From contig CAVPWU010000002.1 in NCBI GenBank assembly GCA_963709665.1, positions 434,001 through 498,000 of the forward strand: a stretch of DNA of 64,000 nucleotides, in the 5' to 3' direction. The notes beneath the pieces were generated by a model. The model made no database searches and was not told the origin of the DNA. It saw only the letters and a list, made by a program, of their open reading frames with translations. Below, piece after piece: positions 34,313-42,930 of the stretch. The position numbers and the translations under genes are program-made. Source of the stretch: DASZIT01 sp963709665 (lineage in GTDB: Bacteria > Actinomycetota > Acidimicrobiia > Acidimicrobiales > RAAP-2). Within the stretch, counting starts at the first letter, position 1, and each line of letters starts with the position of its first letter.

Positions 34313-35542
34313 CTACCCCCTCTGGTAGTAGGAGGCGGTGACGCCGGGGAAGGCGTGGTCGAGTCCGGTGTCGAGCCCCACCGGGTCCACGTCGATGCCG
34401 AGGCCGTTGCGGAGCTGGGCGGTCACCGCCTGCAGCACCAGGGGCTGGGCGGTGGCCGGGGCCACGTCGGGCGGCCGGCAGCCGTCGTCGTCCTGGGCCC
34501 CCAGCTGTCGAGCGGGCCCGGCCGGGCCGGCCGCCAGCTGGGCCCCCACGGTACGACCGCCGCTGACGATGGCGCAGTCGTCGTCGAAGAGGTCGTACCC
34601 GGCCCCGGCCACCACCACCAGGCGTCGGGGGGAGGGGAGCCCGGCCCACAGCTGCTGGACGGAGGCCGGGCTGACCACCTGGTCGCTGGTGCCGTACATC
34701 ACCAGGCCCGGCGGGATGGTGGCGGGGGTGGAGACCGGCGTGGGGGCGAGGGCCACGTAGGTGCGCACCGTCGGGTCCAACGCCGCCAGGGCGAGGGCGG
34801 CCCCGCCCCCGCTCCCGAAGCCGACCACGCCCACCTCGGTGAGGTCGAGCCGCCGGTAGAGCGGGGAGGTGGGGTCCGGGTCGGACGCCCTCAGGAAGGC
34901 GATGGCACGATCGAGCTCGCCGGTCTGCTCCCCCTCGGCGGTGGCGGCGGCGGGCGCCGGCACCGGCGGTGTCAGGGTGGCGGCCAGGTCGTCGGCCCGC
35001 AGGTCGGGGGCGATCACCACGAACCCCCAGGTGGCGAGGTGGTCGGTGAGGGTCGAGGACTCCTCCGGGGTCGACCCGGAGGAGTCGGCGAACACCACCA
35101 CCGGGAAGGGTCGGTGGTCGGATCCGGCCACCGACCCGGGGGCCGCCACCGGCGTGCCGATGGCGGCGTCGGTGAACTCCGGGATGGAGAGGGGGGCCAG
35201 GGCGGGCTGGGCGGCCTCGGCTGCCGGGAGCCATCCACTCATCCGGGCCACCTCGGTGGGCTGGCCCGCCGCCACCGAGGGGTCGACCGGATACCAGAGC
35301 TGGGCGCCGTCGCCGTCGGCCAGGGTGATCCGGGAGGTCCCCGCCGCGTAGGGTCCCGGACCCGCGTAGGCGTGGTCGGCAGAGCTGGCCGCCGCCGTCC
35401 CGTTCCCGTCGTTGGACAACGAGGCGGTGGCGCCCACGGTGACCAGCACGGCGACCACGACCAGCAGCGCCCCGACCAGTGTCCGGGGGCCGGGCGAGCG
35501 TGGCCGGGGGTCCGGTCCGGCGGCCGGGTCGGGCGGGGGCAT
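34313..35542 (-). CDS. Exported alpha/beta hydrolase (lipase/PAF acetylhydrolase-like)
   Basis: 409 residues. A basic/Pro-rich start and one hydrophobic helix (about 20-42) anchor or export the protein. The catalytic part has VVVFADSSGS, nucleophile Ser in VVGFGSGGGAALAL, and a C-terminal VMYGTSDQVVSP acid loop, as in chlorophyllase/PAF-AH-type dienelactone-like hydrolases acting on acyl esters. TACCCT lies exactly 6 bases before ATG 35542. The enzyme would work outside the membrane; its substrate is unknown. Confidence 0.83.
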   Translation of the reverse strand: MPPPDPAAGPDPRPRSPGPRTLVGALLVVVAVLVTVGATASLSNDGNGTAAASSADHAYAGPGPYAAGTSRITLADGDGAQLWYPVDPSVAAGQPTEVARMSGWLPAAEAAQPALAPLSIPEFTDAAIGTPVAAPGSVAGSDHRPFPVVVFADSSGSTPEESSTLTDHLATWGFVVIAPDLRADDLAATLTPPVPAPAAATAEGEQTGELDRAIAFLRASDPDPTSPLYRRLDLTEVGVVGFGSGGGAALALAALDPTVRTYVALAPTPVSTPATIPPGLVMYGTSDQVVSPASVQQLWAGLPSPRRLVVVAGAGYDLFDDDCAIVSGGRTVGAQLAAGPAGPARQLGAQDDDGCRPPDVAPATAQPLVLQAVTAQLRNGLGIDVDPVGLDTGLDHAFPGVTASYYQRG

Positions 35543-35548
35543 CGGGAG

Positions 35549-35554
35549 AGGGTA
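35549..35554 (-). promoter_or_regulatory. -10 TACCCT of a probable leaderless promoter
   Basis: TACCCT on the minus strand, with a 6-base spacer (CTCCCG) to ATG 35542 of the exported hydrolase. Confidence 0.5.
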
Positions 35555-35586
35555 CCGCCGTCCACCGCCGGACCGGCCTCGGGGGG

Positions 35587-36501
35587 TCAGCGCCCGAGGT
35601 GGATGCCGGCGGGAAGGTCCCGGGGGCCGGCCACGATGGCCTGGAGGAGCTCGAGGAGGGCGAGGGTGGGAGCCGACGGCAGGCCCCGGCTCCGCTGGGC
35701 CACGCCCACCCGCCGACGGGGGAGTCCCTCGACGGACAGCGACCGGTACCGCGTCCGGAGGTAGGAGGGGATGGCGGAGGCGGGCAGGATGGAGGGCCCG
35801 TACCCCTCGAAGGTGAGCGAGGCGATCAGCCGGAGTCCGTCGATCTGGGCCACCGGGGAGAGGGCGATGCCGGTGGGCCGGACCGCCGTGTCGATCTCGT
35901 CCCGGAGGGCGGTGCCCGGAGCCGGGAGGATCAGCTCCATCCCGGCCAGGTCGTCCACCCCCAGTGGCCGGCCGGCGGTGACCAGGGGGTGCTCCTCGGG
36001 GACCACCAGCATCAGGTCCTCCTCGAAGAGGAGGCGGGCCACCAGGTCCTTGCCGGGGACCGGCAGGTTGAGGACGGCCAGGTCGAGCTGGCCGCTGGCC
36101 AGCTGGGGCTCGAGGGCGGTGGTGTTGCCCTCCACGATGACCAGGGCCAGGTTGGGGTGGCGACTCCGGGCCGCCTCGATCAGCTGGGGGGTGATCCAGC
36201 GGGCGGTGGTCCCGATCATCCCGATGCGCACCGTCCCGGTGACCTCGTCCTGGCAGGCGGCGACGTCCGACACCAGGGCGTCGAGTTCGTAGAGGATCCG
36301 CCGGCCCCGGGCCACCGCCACCTCCCCCTCCTCGGTGAGGCGCCCGTTGGTGCGGTCGATCAGGGGGGCACCGAGCTCCCTCTCCAGCCGGGCCACGTGG
36401 GAGGAGACGTTGGACTGGACGGTGCCCAGGTGGTCGGCGGCCGCCGAGAAGGTCCCGTGGTCGTTGATGGCCACCAGTGCCTGGAGGTGTCGGAGTTCCA
36501 T
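35587..36501 (-). CDS. LysR-family transcriptional regulator
   Basis: 304 residues. The N-terminal winged helix is textbook (MELRHLQALVAINDHGTFSA, ADHLGTVQSNVSSHVARLE). The rest is the periplasmic-binding-like effector domain (GTVRIGMIGTTARWITPQL, LVIVEGNTTALEPQLASG). LysR proteins bind as tetramers near their own promoter and activate a divergent gene when a small ligand binds; the divergent HAD-acyltransferase/murT/gatD operon starts 213 bases away. A CGATA-N5-TATCG box and a strong promoter lie in between. Confidence 0.95.
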   Translation of the reverse strand: MELRHLQALVAINDHGTFSAAADHLGTVQSNVSSHVARLERELGAPLIDRTNGRLTEEGEVAVARGRRILYELDALVSDVAACQDEVTGTVRIGMIGTTARWITPQLIEAARSRHPNLALVIVEGNTTALEPQLASGQLDLAVLNLPVPGKDLVARLLFEEDLMLVVPEEHPLVTAGRPLGVDDLAGMELILPAPGTALRDEIDTAVRPTGIALSPVAQIDGLRLIASLTFEGYGPSILPASAIPSYLRTRYRSLSVEGLPRRRVGVAQRSRGLPSAPTLALLELLQAIVAGPRDLPAGIHLGR

Positions 36502-36510
36502 CTGTCAAGA

Positions 36511-36565
36511 CGATAGCAGGTATCGAAAAAAACTGTTTGACCGATTGCTTGCAAGTGTTCATAAT
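36511..36565 (+). promoter_or_regulatory. LysR-type box and strong sigma-70-like promoter (TTGACC-17-CATAAT)
   Basis: CGATAGCAGGTATCG (36511-36525) is a T-N11-A-like inverted repeat suited to LysR binding. TTGACC at 36537-36542, a 17-base spacer and CATAAT at 36560-36565 form a near-consensus promoter facing the murT operon. The whole stretch is unusually AT-rich. TATCGT on the other strand sits 8 bases before the lysR start. Confidence 0.65.
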
Positions 36566-36618
36566 GATCTTCAGACCACAGGGATCAGGAACCCCCCTCC
36601 GTTCCTTGTCGTGTCAGT

Positions 36619-36655
36619 GTGAAGGGATCGCCCTCCCCCCCGGCGGTCCCTTCAC
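36619..36655 (+). promoter_or_regulatory. Hairpin in the leader of the murT operon
   Basis: GTGAAGGGA and TCCCTTCAC form a perfect 9-bp stem around 19 bases, between the promoter at 36537-36565 and the start at 36715. It could be an attenuator or RNA-stability element; no riboswitch family is recognised. Confidence 0.4.
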
Positions 36656-36702
36656 CGCGTCCGGGCCCAATTCGCGGCTCACCCGGTCCGAGGTCCCCCG
36701 GG

Positions 36703-36708
36703 TAGCGT
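36703..36708 (+). promoter_or_regulatory. Second, leaderless-type promoter (-10 TAGCGT)
   Basis: TAGCGT lies exactly 6 bases before ATG 36715. With the promoter at 36537-36565 it gives this operon two probable starts, one with a leader and one without. Confidence 0.45.
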
Positions 36709-36714
36709 GGGGGC

Positions 36715-38097
36715 ATGCCCCACGGCCCCGGAGCGGTGTTCGTCGACCTCGATCGCACCCTGCTGGGCTCGGCCAGCGGCCCGGTGGTGCAGCAGGCCCT
36801 GGTGGAGGAGGGGGTCCTCGACGAGGGCCGCCACCTGCCCGGCGATCGCCTGATGTACGGCCTCTACAACCGCTTCGGCGAGTCGGTCGCCTTCATGGGG
36901 TTGGTCCGGGCGGCGGCCCGTGTCATGCGGGGCCGTTCGGCGGAGGCGACCCGGCGGGCCGGCCAGCGGGCGGTGGCCCCCCTGGCGGAGCTGGTGCAGC
37001 CGTGGGCGCTGGCCGAGCTCGACGAGCACCGCCGGCGGGGCCGGCGCCTGGTGCTGGCCACCACCTCCCCCCACGATCTGGTCGACCCCCTGGGGGCCGC
37101 CCTGGGGTTCGACGCCACCATCGCCACCCGGTACCAGGAGCGCGAGGGCGCCTACACCGGCGGGCTGGAGGGCGGGTTCATCTGGGGTAACGGCAAGCGC
37201 CGGGCGGTGGCCGCCTGGGCCGAGGAGCACGGCGTCGACCTGGCCGACTCCCATGCCTACTCGGACAGCATCTACGACCTCCCGCTGTTGGGGGCGGTGG
37301 GCCACCCCCACCCGCTGAACGCCGACCCGAGGCTGGCGGTGGTGGCCACCCTCCGTCGCTGGCCGCTGGAGTACTGGGACCGCCCGCCGGGAGTCCCCTC
37401 GCTGCTGGGCCTGGAGCCGTACCACCTGGCCCGCCTGCTCTTCCGGCCCGAGGCCTTCCCCTACGCCCGCTTCGACGTCAGCGGGAGCGACCACATCCCC
37501 GCCCGGGGGCCGGTGCTCCTGGCCTCCAACCACCGGAGCTACTTCGACGTGGCCGCCCTCGGGGTGGTGGCCGCCCGGCTCCGGCGCCCGGTCCGGTTCC
37601 TGGCCAAGCGCGAGGTCTTCGACGCCCCGGTGGTGGGCACCCTGGCCCGGGCCCTCGGCGGCATCGTGGTGGACCGGGAGGCCCGGGGCTCGGAGCCGAT
37701 GCGCCAGGCCGCCGCCGCCCTGCGGGCCGGCGAGGTGGTCATCGTGCTGCCCCAGGGGACCATCCCCCGGGGGGAGTCGTTCTTCGAACCCCTCCTGTCG
37801 GGCAGGACCGGGGCGGCCCGGCTCGCCGCCGAGACCGGCGCCACGGTGGTGCCGGTCGGGCTGTGGGGCACCGAGCGGGTCTGGCCGCGCTCGTCCCGGG
37901 TCCCCAACGTGACGGCCCTGCTCCACCCCCCGTCGGTGACGGTGACGGTGGGTCCGCCGCTGGCGCTGGGCGGGACGGACGCGGTGGGCGACACCGCCGA
38001 GCTGATGGCGGCCATCGCCGGCCTCCTGCCGGCCGAGTCGCTGGCCCGGCGGCCGCCCACCGAGGACGAGCTGGCCCGCACCCGGCCCGCCGGGTGA
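36715..38097 (+). CDS. HAD-IB hydrolase / 1-acylglycerol-3-phosphate acyltransferase fusion
   Basis: 460 residues with two domains. The N-terminal HAD-IB phosphatase (1-220) has DLDRTLL (Asp11, Asp13), TTSPHD and SDSIYD (183-188). The C-terminal PlsC domain (230-450) has NHRSYFD (272-278), a variant of the NHxxxxD catalytic motif, and VLPQGTIPRG in place of the usual FPEGTRS-like block. Similar fusions in actinobacteria are assigned to phosphatidic acid synthesis. The gene heads an operon with murT and gatD, with a GTGA overlap at its end. The LysR gene is divergent. Confidence 0.9.
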   Translation: MPHGPGAVFVDLDRTLLGSASGPVVQQALVEEGVLDEGRHLPGDRLMYGLYNRFGESVAFMGLVRAAARVMRGRSAEATRRAGQRAVAPLAELVQPWALAELDEHRRRGRRLVLATTSPHDLVDPLGAALGFDATIATRYQEREGAYTGGLEGGFIWGNGKRRAVAAWAEEHGVDLADSHAYSDSIYDLPLLGAVGHPHPLNADPRLAVVATLRRWPLEYWDRPPGVPSLLGLEPYHLARLLFRPEAFPYARFDVSGSDHIPARGPVLLASNHRSYFDVAALGVVAARLRRPVRFLAKREVFDAPVVGTLARALGGIVVDREARGSEPMRQAAAALRAGEVVIVLPQGTIPRGESFFEPLLSGRTGAARLAAETGATVVPVGLWGTERVWPRSSRVPNVTALLHPPSVTVTVGPPLALGGTDAVGDTAELMAAIAGLLPAESLARRPPTEDELARTRPAG

Positions 38098-39404
38098 CGA
38101 TCCGCCCCGTCGACCCGCGGCTGCCGCCGCGCTCCGCCTCGGCGGTGGCGGCCGCCGGGGCCGTCAACCGGCTCTCCAGACTGCTGGGCCGGGGGAGCGG
38201 CACGGTGGCGGGGGGACGGGCCGGCCTGGCCGTCGACCCCGGCCTGCTGGCCCGCCTGGCCGACGGCCGCCGGGTGGCCCTGGTCACCGGGACCAACGGG
38301 AAGACCACCACCACCGGGATGCTGACGGCGGCGCTCGGCGGCGACGCCCTGGTGGCCACCAACCGCACCGGGGCCAACATGCCGGCCGGCCATGTGGCCG
38401 CCCTGGTCGACGACCGGACAGCCGGCACCGCGGTACTGGAGGTCGACGAGGGCTACCTGGGGGCGGTCATCGAGGCCACCCGGCCGCGGGTGGTGGTCCT
38501 CCTCAACCTGTCGCGGGATCAGCTCGACCGGATCGCCGAGGTGCGGATGCTGGTGGAGCGCTGGCGCCAGGCACTGGGTGCCCTGCCCCCGGCCGGGAGG
38601 GACGGGGCGTCGGGCACGGTGGTGGTGGCCAACGCCGACGACCCCATGGTGGCGTGGGCGGCGGGGACCGCCCCGGACGTCCGGTGGGTGGGGGCCGGCC
38701 AGGTGTGGCACCACGACGCCGTGGGCTGCCCGTCCTGCGGGGGCCGGATCGACTTCGGCGCCGACGGCGCCTGGGCCTGCGACAGCTGCGACTTCGCCCG
38801 GCCCGACCGGTCGGCGTGGATGGACGGCCCCGACCTGGTGCTGGCCGGTGGCGAGCGCCGCCCCCTCCGGCTCGGGCTGCCCGGCGCCTTCAACCGGGCC
38901 AACGCCGCCATGGTGGCGGTGGCCGCGCCGGCCATGGGCGGGTGGGGGGACGTCCCGGCGGTGTCGGTGGCCACGGCCGTGGAGCGACTGTCCGGGATCG
39001 ACGAGGTGGCCGGCCGGTTCTCGACGGTCCGCCGTCCCGGGGGCGCCGTCCTCCTCCTGCTGGCCAAGAACCCGGCCGGCTGGACGGCCATCCTCGACCT
39101 GATGGAGGAGCCCGACCGGCCCCGCACCCCGGTGGTGCTGTCGGTGAACGCCCGGGTGGCCGACGGCTTCGACCCCAGCTGGCTGTGGGACGTGCCCTTC
39201 GAGCGGCTGGCCGGGCGCACCGTGGTGGCCACCGGCGAGCGGTGCCGGGACCTGGCGGTCCGGCTCCGCTACGCCGAGGTGGAGCACCTGACGGTGGAGG
39301 ACCCGGTGGCGGCGGTGGACGCCGCCCTGGCCGGCGCCGGGGGCGACACCGTCGAATTCCTGGGCAACTACACCGCCTTCGCCACCCTGCGGGGCCGGCT
39401 GTGA
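38094..39404 (+). CDS. murT: MurT-type lipid II isoglutaminyl synthase, Mur ligase subunit
   Basis: 436 residues of the Mur ligase fold. The ATP loop is VTGTNGKTTTT (65-74), followed by the ENNR-like catalytic regions VVVLLNLSRDQLDR and LGLPGAFNRANAAMV. A four-cysteine zinc ribbon (CPSC and CDSC, about residues 213-235) is inserted as in staphylococcal and mycobacterial MurT. With GatD it amidates the D-glutamate of lipid II to isoglutamine, using ATP and glutamine-derived ammonia. GTG 38094 overlaps the previous stop and its own stop overlaps gatD. Confidence 0.95.
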   Translation: MTIRPVDPRLPPRSASAVAAAGAVNRLSRLLGRGSGTVAGGRAGLAVDPGLLARLADGRRVALVTGTNGKTTTTGMLTAALGGDALVATNRTGANMPAGHVAALVDDRTAGTAVLEVDEGYLGAVIEATRPRVVVLLNLSRDQLDRIAEVRMLVERWRQALGALPPAGRDGASGTVVVANADDPMVAWAAGTAPDVRWVGAGQVWHHDAVGCPSCGGRIDFGADGAWACDSCDFARPDRSAWMDGPDLVLAGGERRPLRLGLPGAFNRANAAMVAVAAPAMGGWGDVPAVSVATAVERLSGIDEVAGRFSTVRRPGGAVLLLLAKNPAGWTAILDLMEEPDRPRTPVVLSVNARVADGFDPSWLWDVPFERLAGRTVVATGERCRDLAVRLRYAEVEHLTVEDPVAAVDAALAGAGGDTVEFLGNYTAFATLRGRL

Positions 39405-40204
39405 GCGGCGACCGGCGGGGGCGCACCCTCACCGTGGTGGTGGTCTACCCCGACCTGCTGGGCACCTACGGGGACGGCGGGAACGGCCTGATCCTCACCC
39501 GGCGGGCGGCGTGGCGGGGGGTCGACGCCACCCTGGTCCAGGCCCCCTCCGACCGACCGCTGCCCCGGGGCGACCTCTACTGCCTGGGGGGCGGGGAGGA
39601 CGGGCCGCAGGTGCGGGCGGCGACCTCCCTGGTGGCCGACGGCACCCTGGCCCGGGCGGTCGACGACGGGGCGGTGGTGCTGGCGGTCTGCGCCGGGTTC
39701 CAGCTGATCGGCCGGAGCTTCCCCGACGCCGAGGACCGCCCGCACCCGGGGGTCGGCCTGCTCGACCTCACCACCCGCAAGGGGAGCGGCCGCCGGGCGG
39801 TGGGCGAGGTGGCCGCCGACATCGATGACCGGGCGCCCCGCGGCATCGACGGCACCCCGCTGCCCCGGCTGACCGGGTTCGAGAACCACGGTGGCGTCAC
39901 CACCCTCGGGCCGGGGGCGACCCCGCTGGCCCGGGTGGTGGCCGGGGTGGGCAACGGCGGCGGCGACGGCACGGAGGGGGCCTGGAGCGGCCGGGTGGTG
40001 GGCACCTACCTGCACGGACCGGTGCTGGCGCGCAACGTGGCCCTGGCCGACCGCCTGCTGGGGTGGGCGCTGGGGGAGGGGGGCGACGAGCTCCTGACCC
40101 CGCTCGACGACGTCGAGGAGCAGGCCTTGCGGGCCGAGCGTCTGACGGCGCTGTCGTCCGGCCGGTCGGCACGGCCGGCGGGACGACGGTTCGCCCGGCG
40201 CTGA
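39401..40204 (+). CDS. gatD: GatD-type glutamine amidotransferase subunit of lipid II isoglutaminyl synthase
   Basis: 267 residues, class I glutamine amidotransferase (GATase_3 type). The nucleophile is Cys97 in LAVCAGFQLIG, and the catalytic His is in GTYLHGPVLARN. YPDLLGTYGDGGNGLIL at the start is the GatD signature. It generates ammonia from glutamine for the MurT active site. GTG 39401 overlaps the murT stop (GTGA), consistent with a 1:1 complex. Amidated peptide stems are required for efficient cross-linking in actinobacteria that have this pair. Confidence 0.95.
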   Translation: MSGDRRGRTLTVVVVYPDLLGTYGDGGNGLILTRRAAWRGVDATLVQAPSDRPLPRGDLYCLGGGEDGPQVRAATSLVADGTLARAVDDGAVVLAVCAGFQLIGRSFPDAEDRPHPGVGLLDLTTRKGSGRRAVGEVAADIDDRAPRGIDGTPLPRLTGFENHGGVTTLGPGATPLARVVAGVGNGGGDGTEGAWSGRVVGTYLHGPVLARNVALADRLLGWALGEGGDELLTPLDDVEEQALRAERLTALSSGRSARPAGRRFARR

Positions 40205-40324
40205 GCGGGCCGGGGCCGGGTTACCGGGGGCCGGTCACCGGCGCCCGGGCGCCGTTCTCGGACGTGATCGGCGCCCGGCACCTGAACGTCCCATGGCGGG
40301 GAGCCGCCGGACCGACCCCGGCGC

Positions 40325-41344
40325 CTACCGGGCCCGACGGGGCCAGTCGCCGGCCGGATCGGGGGCGTCGTCCGGGGTCGATTCGGGCAGGGCCCACGCC
40401 CGGCGCCAGGCAGGGAGCTCGGGTCCCTGCAGGCGGGGGGTGTCCCCCCGGACCGCCCGCTTGCGGGCGGTCCACCAGTCGGTGGTCGTCTCGTCGGCCA
40501 GGGTGGCCACCGCCGCCTCGATCCGCACCCCGAGCGACCGGGCCGACTCGCCCTCGTCGGGCCACAGGGGGGTCCCGAAGGTGACCGTGGTGCGGGTCCG
40601 GTGGATGCCGGTTCCCCCCTTGGGGAGGATGTGCCGGGTGCCGTCGAGGTGGACCGGCACCACCGGCCGGCCGGTCCGGGCGGCCAGGTAGGCGGCCCCT
40701 CCTCGGAACTCCTGGGCCCAGCCGTCGGGGGACCGCCCGCCCTCCGGGAAGATCACCAGGCTCCAACCGTCCTCGATGAGGTCGGCGGCCAGCTGGGCGG
40801 AGCGCCGGTTCACCTTGTTCCGCTCGATGGGGATGGCACCCAGGGAGAAGGCGAAGAAGTCCGCCTTCCACCGCCGGTCGAAGAAGTAGTCGGCGGCGGC
40901 CGCCACCACCGTGCGGTGCCGGAACCGCAGGGGCAGGCAGCTGAGGAGCAGCGGGGTGTCCACGTGGCTGGAGTGGTTGGCGGCGAAGATCACCGGCGCC
41001 TCGAGCGTCTCCAGGTCCTCGACCCCGCGCAGCAGGGGGGAGGCCACCAGTCGGGCCACCGGCCGGGTGACGTTGTCGAGCAGCATGGCCCGGGCTAGCC
41101 GCACCGCGTACTTGCGGGACCAGGCGGTGTCGTAGTCGACGCCCAGCTCGTGCTCGGGGGCCGGCCGGGGCACGCTCTCCGGCCAGCTGGGGGCGGCCAG
41201 CGGAAACCGGAGGCGTCCGGCCCGGGCGGCCAACCCGGCGGGGGAGTGGCGCCCGAGGGACGACGAGCCGGCCCCGAGGGCGGCGTCGGCCCGGACCGCC
41301 CGCCGGGGGAGCAGCGACCGCGAGGAGGGGAGGCGTCGGCTCAC
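40325..41344 (-). CDS. PlsC-type acyltransferase, last gene of the acyl reductase operon
   Basis: 339 residues. A basic low-complexity start of about 70 residues leads to the acyltransferase core with NHSSHVDTPL (NHxxxxD) and FPEGGRSPDG, followed by AAYLAARTGRPVVPVHLDG. It resembles 1-acyl-sn-glycerol-3-phosphate acyltransferases, but in this operon it might esterify a long-chain alcohol or another hydroxyl. GTG 41344 overlaps the DUF2088 stop (GTGA). It is convergent with gatD across 120 bases. Confidence 0.9.
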   Translation of the reverse strand: MSRRLPSSRSLLPRRAVRADAALGAGSSSLGRHSPAGLAARAGRLRFPLAAPSWPESVPRPAPEHELGVDYDTAWSRKYAVRLARAMLLDNVTRPVARLVASPLLRGVEDLETLEAPVIFAANHSSHVDTPLLLSCLPLRFRHRTVVAAAADYFFDRRWKADFFAFSLGAIPIERNKVNRRSAQLAADLIEDGWSLVIFPEGGRSPDGWAQEFRGGAAYLAARTGRPVVPVHLDGTRHILPKGGTGIHRTRTTVTFGTPLWPDEGESARSLGVRIEAAVATLADETTTDWWTARKRAVRGDTPRLQGPELPAWRRAWALPESTPDDAPDPAGDWPRRAR

Positions 41345-42930
41345 TGGACGTCGGACATCAAGATGGGAGGGGTGTGCACGTGGGTGAGGGTGGGCGACGT
41401 CCCCACCACGTCGGCCGCCATCTCGAGGGCGTCGGCCAGGGTGGAGGCGGCCCGGAAGCCCAGCCGGTGGACGGCGGCCGGGTCGCCGCCGACGATGATG
41501 ACCGCCCCCAGGTGCTGGAGGGCGTGGGCGCACCAGTACCACATGTAGAACGGGTGGACCCCGTGGTAGGCGTGCCCGGTGCGGTAGAGATGGCGGTACC
41601 AGGGGTCGGTGGCGAACGACTCCTCGTACCCCTTGGCCACCTCGACCGGGTCGGTGGTCTCGCTGAGGACCTGCTCGAAGAAGTCGATGTAGCTGGGGTG
41701 GTGGACCGGGTTGAACTCCCAGGGGGTCGGGTGGCTCATGATCACCACCCCGCCCTCGCGCACCAGGGGTCGGCCCCGGTACATGTTGAAGAAGTAGCCC
41801 AGCCCCAGGCACGCCACCAGGATGGGGTTGAGGATCGAGTTGACGTTGTAGGGGCTGATGTAGGGGAGCCCCATGGTCAGGATGTCGGTCTGGCCCTCCA
41901 CCACCACGCCCTGCTGCTTCCAGACGTTCTCGGTGGTGACGGCGTGGACCGCCTCCACCTCGCCGGCCTGCACCGAGGTCATGCGGTGTGGGGACCTCAC
42001 CGAGTGGAAGATCTGCCGGGCGTACTTGGCGGGGGTCCGGTCGAGGGCCTTGGAGGCTCCCAGGAAGGCCATCCGGTCCCGCACCCCCCACTCCCACTCC
42101 CGCTTCTGCAGGAAGTTGAAGGCCGGCGGGAAGGTGTCGTTGTTGAGGGTGGTCTCGATCTGGAACACGGTGACACCGCTGTCGGCGATGAGCTTCCCCA
42201 TCCGCCAGTTGGCGGAGTGGAGCTCGGAGTGGTGCTGGTCCATGAACGACCGGCTCCGCTGCATGGTCTGCGGGTTGTGGTGGTGGCGGAGGCTCTTGTA
42301 GCTGGCCAGCCCGGTGGCCACGCTCTTGTGGCCGCCGTCCATGGACACCAGGTTGATGTTCACGTAGACCAGCAGGTCCGACTCGGCCGCCCGCCTGTTG
42401 ATCTCCACGTCCTCGCCCTGGTCGGTGAGGCCCAGGTGGACCAGGGCGTCGGGGTCCTCGGCGTCGTGCTGGGTGAGGAGGCCGTGGGGGGCGAAGGCGT
42501 CGTAGATGCGGTCGCCGAGGGCGTGCCGCAGCTCCGGCTCGGTCATCCGCCGGTGGAGGGCCAAGGCCACGATGAGCTCGACGTCGTCCACCCCGGCGTC
42601 GGCCGCCATGTCCAGGACCTGCTCGATGACCAGCTGGCGGATGTCGGGGCGCTCCATGGGCGGGAGCGGGAGGGAGACGTCGTCGAAGGCGATGGTCAGG
42701 CGCATGCCCGGCCGCAGCAGGGAGGGCAGCGGCTCGCGGTCGCCCAGGGGAGTGCGCAGGGCGTGGCGGATGGCCGCCGACGGGTCGGTTAGCGGGTCGA
42801 GCGGCTCGGGGGCGTAGATGACCCGGCTGCCCTCGGGGAGCTTCTCGAGGCGGAACCGCTCCCCGTGCCAGAAGAGCGTCGGGGGGGTGGAGCGGTCGAC
42901 GTCGAGCACGAATCCGGGCCTGGGGCTCAT
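41341..42930 (-). CDS. LarA-like (DUF2088) nickel-pincer family protein, divergent
   Basis: 529 residues. The N-terminal domain carries DDVSLPLP (83-90), matching the DxTRPxP motif of lactate racemase LarA, and ALHRRMTEPEL (125-134), matching its GxHRPMT block. GGHKSVATG (199-207) aligns with the segment holding the cofactor-linked lysine (here Lys202); His218, sixteen residues later, fits a nickel-ligand histidine, but the His ten residues before the lysine seems absent. LarA-family enzymes racemise or epimerise hydroxyacids with a nickel pincer nucleotide. ATGA and GTGA overlaps tie it to the dehydrogenase and acyltransferase. The substrate is unknown and may be a hydroxylated acyl chain. 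Confidence 0.85.
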   Translation of the reverse strand: MSPRPGFVLDVDRSTPPTLFWHGERFRLEKLPEGSRVIYAPEPLDPLTDPSAAIRHALRTPLGDREPLPSLLRPGMRLTIAFDDVSLPLPPMERPDIRQLVIEQVLDMAADAGVDDVELIVALALHRRMTEPELRHALGDRIYDAFAPHGLLTQHDAEDPDALVHLGLTDQGEDVEINRRAAESDLLVYVNINLVSMDGGHKSVATGLASYKSLRHHHNPQTMQRSRSFMDQHHSELHSANWRMGKLIADSGVTVFQIETTLNNDTFPPAFNFLQKREWEWGVRDRMAFLGASKALDRTPAKYARQIFHSVRSPHRMTSVQAGEVEAVHAVTTENVWKQQGVVVEGQTDILTMGLPYISPYNVNSILNPILVACLGLGYFFNMYRGRPLVREGGVVIMSHPTPWEFNPVHHPSYIDFFEQVLSETTDPVEVAKGYEESFATDPWYRHLYRTGHAYHGVHPFYMWYWCAHALQHLGAVIIVGGDPAAVHRLGFRAASTLADALEMAADVVGTSPTLTHVHTPPILMSDVQ

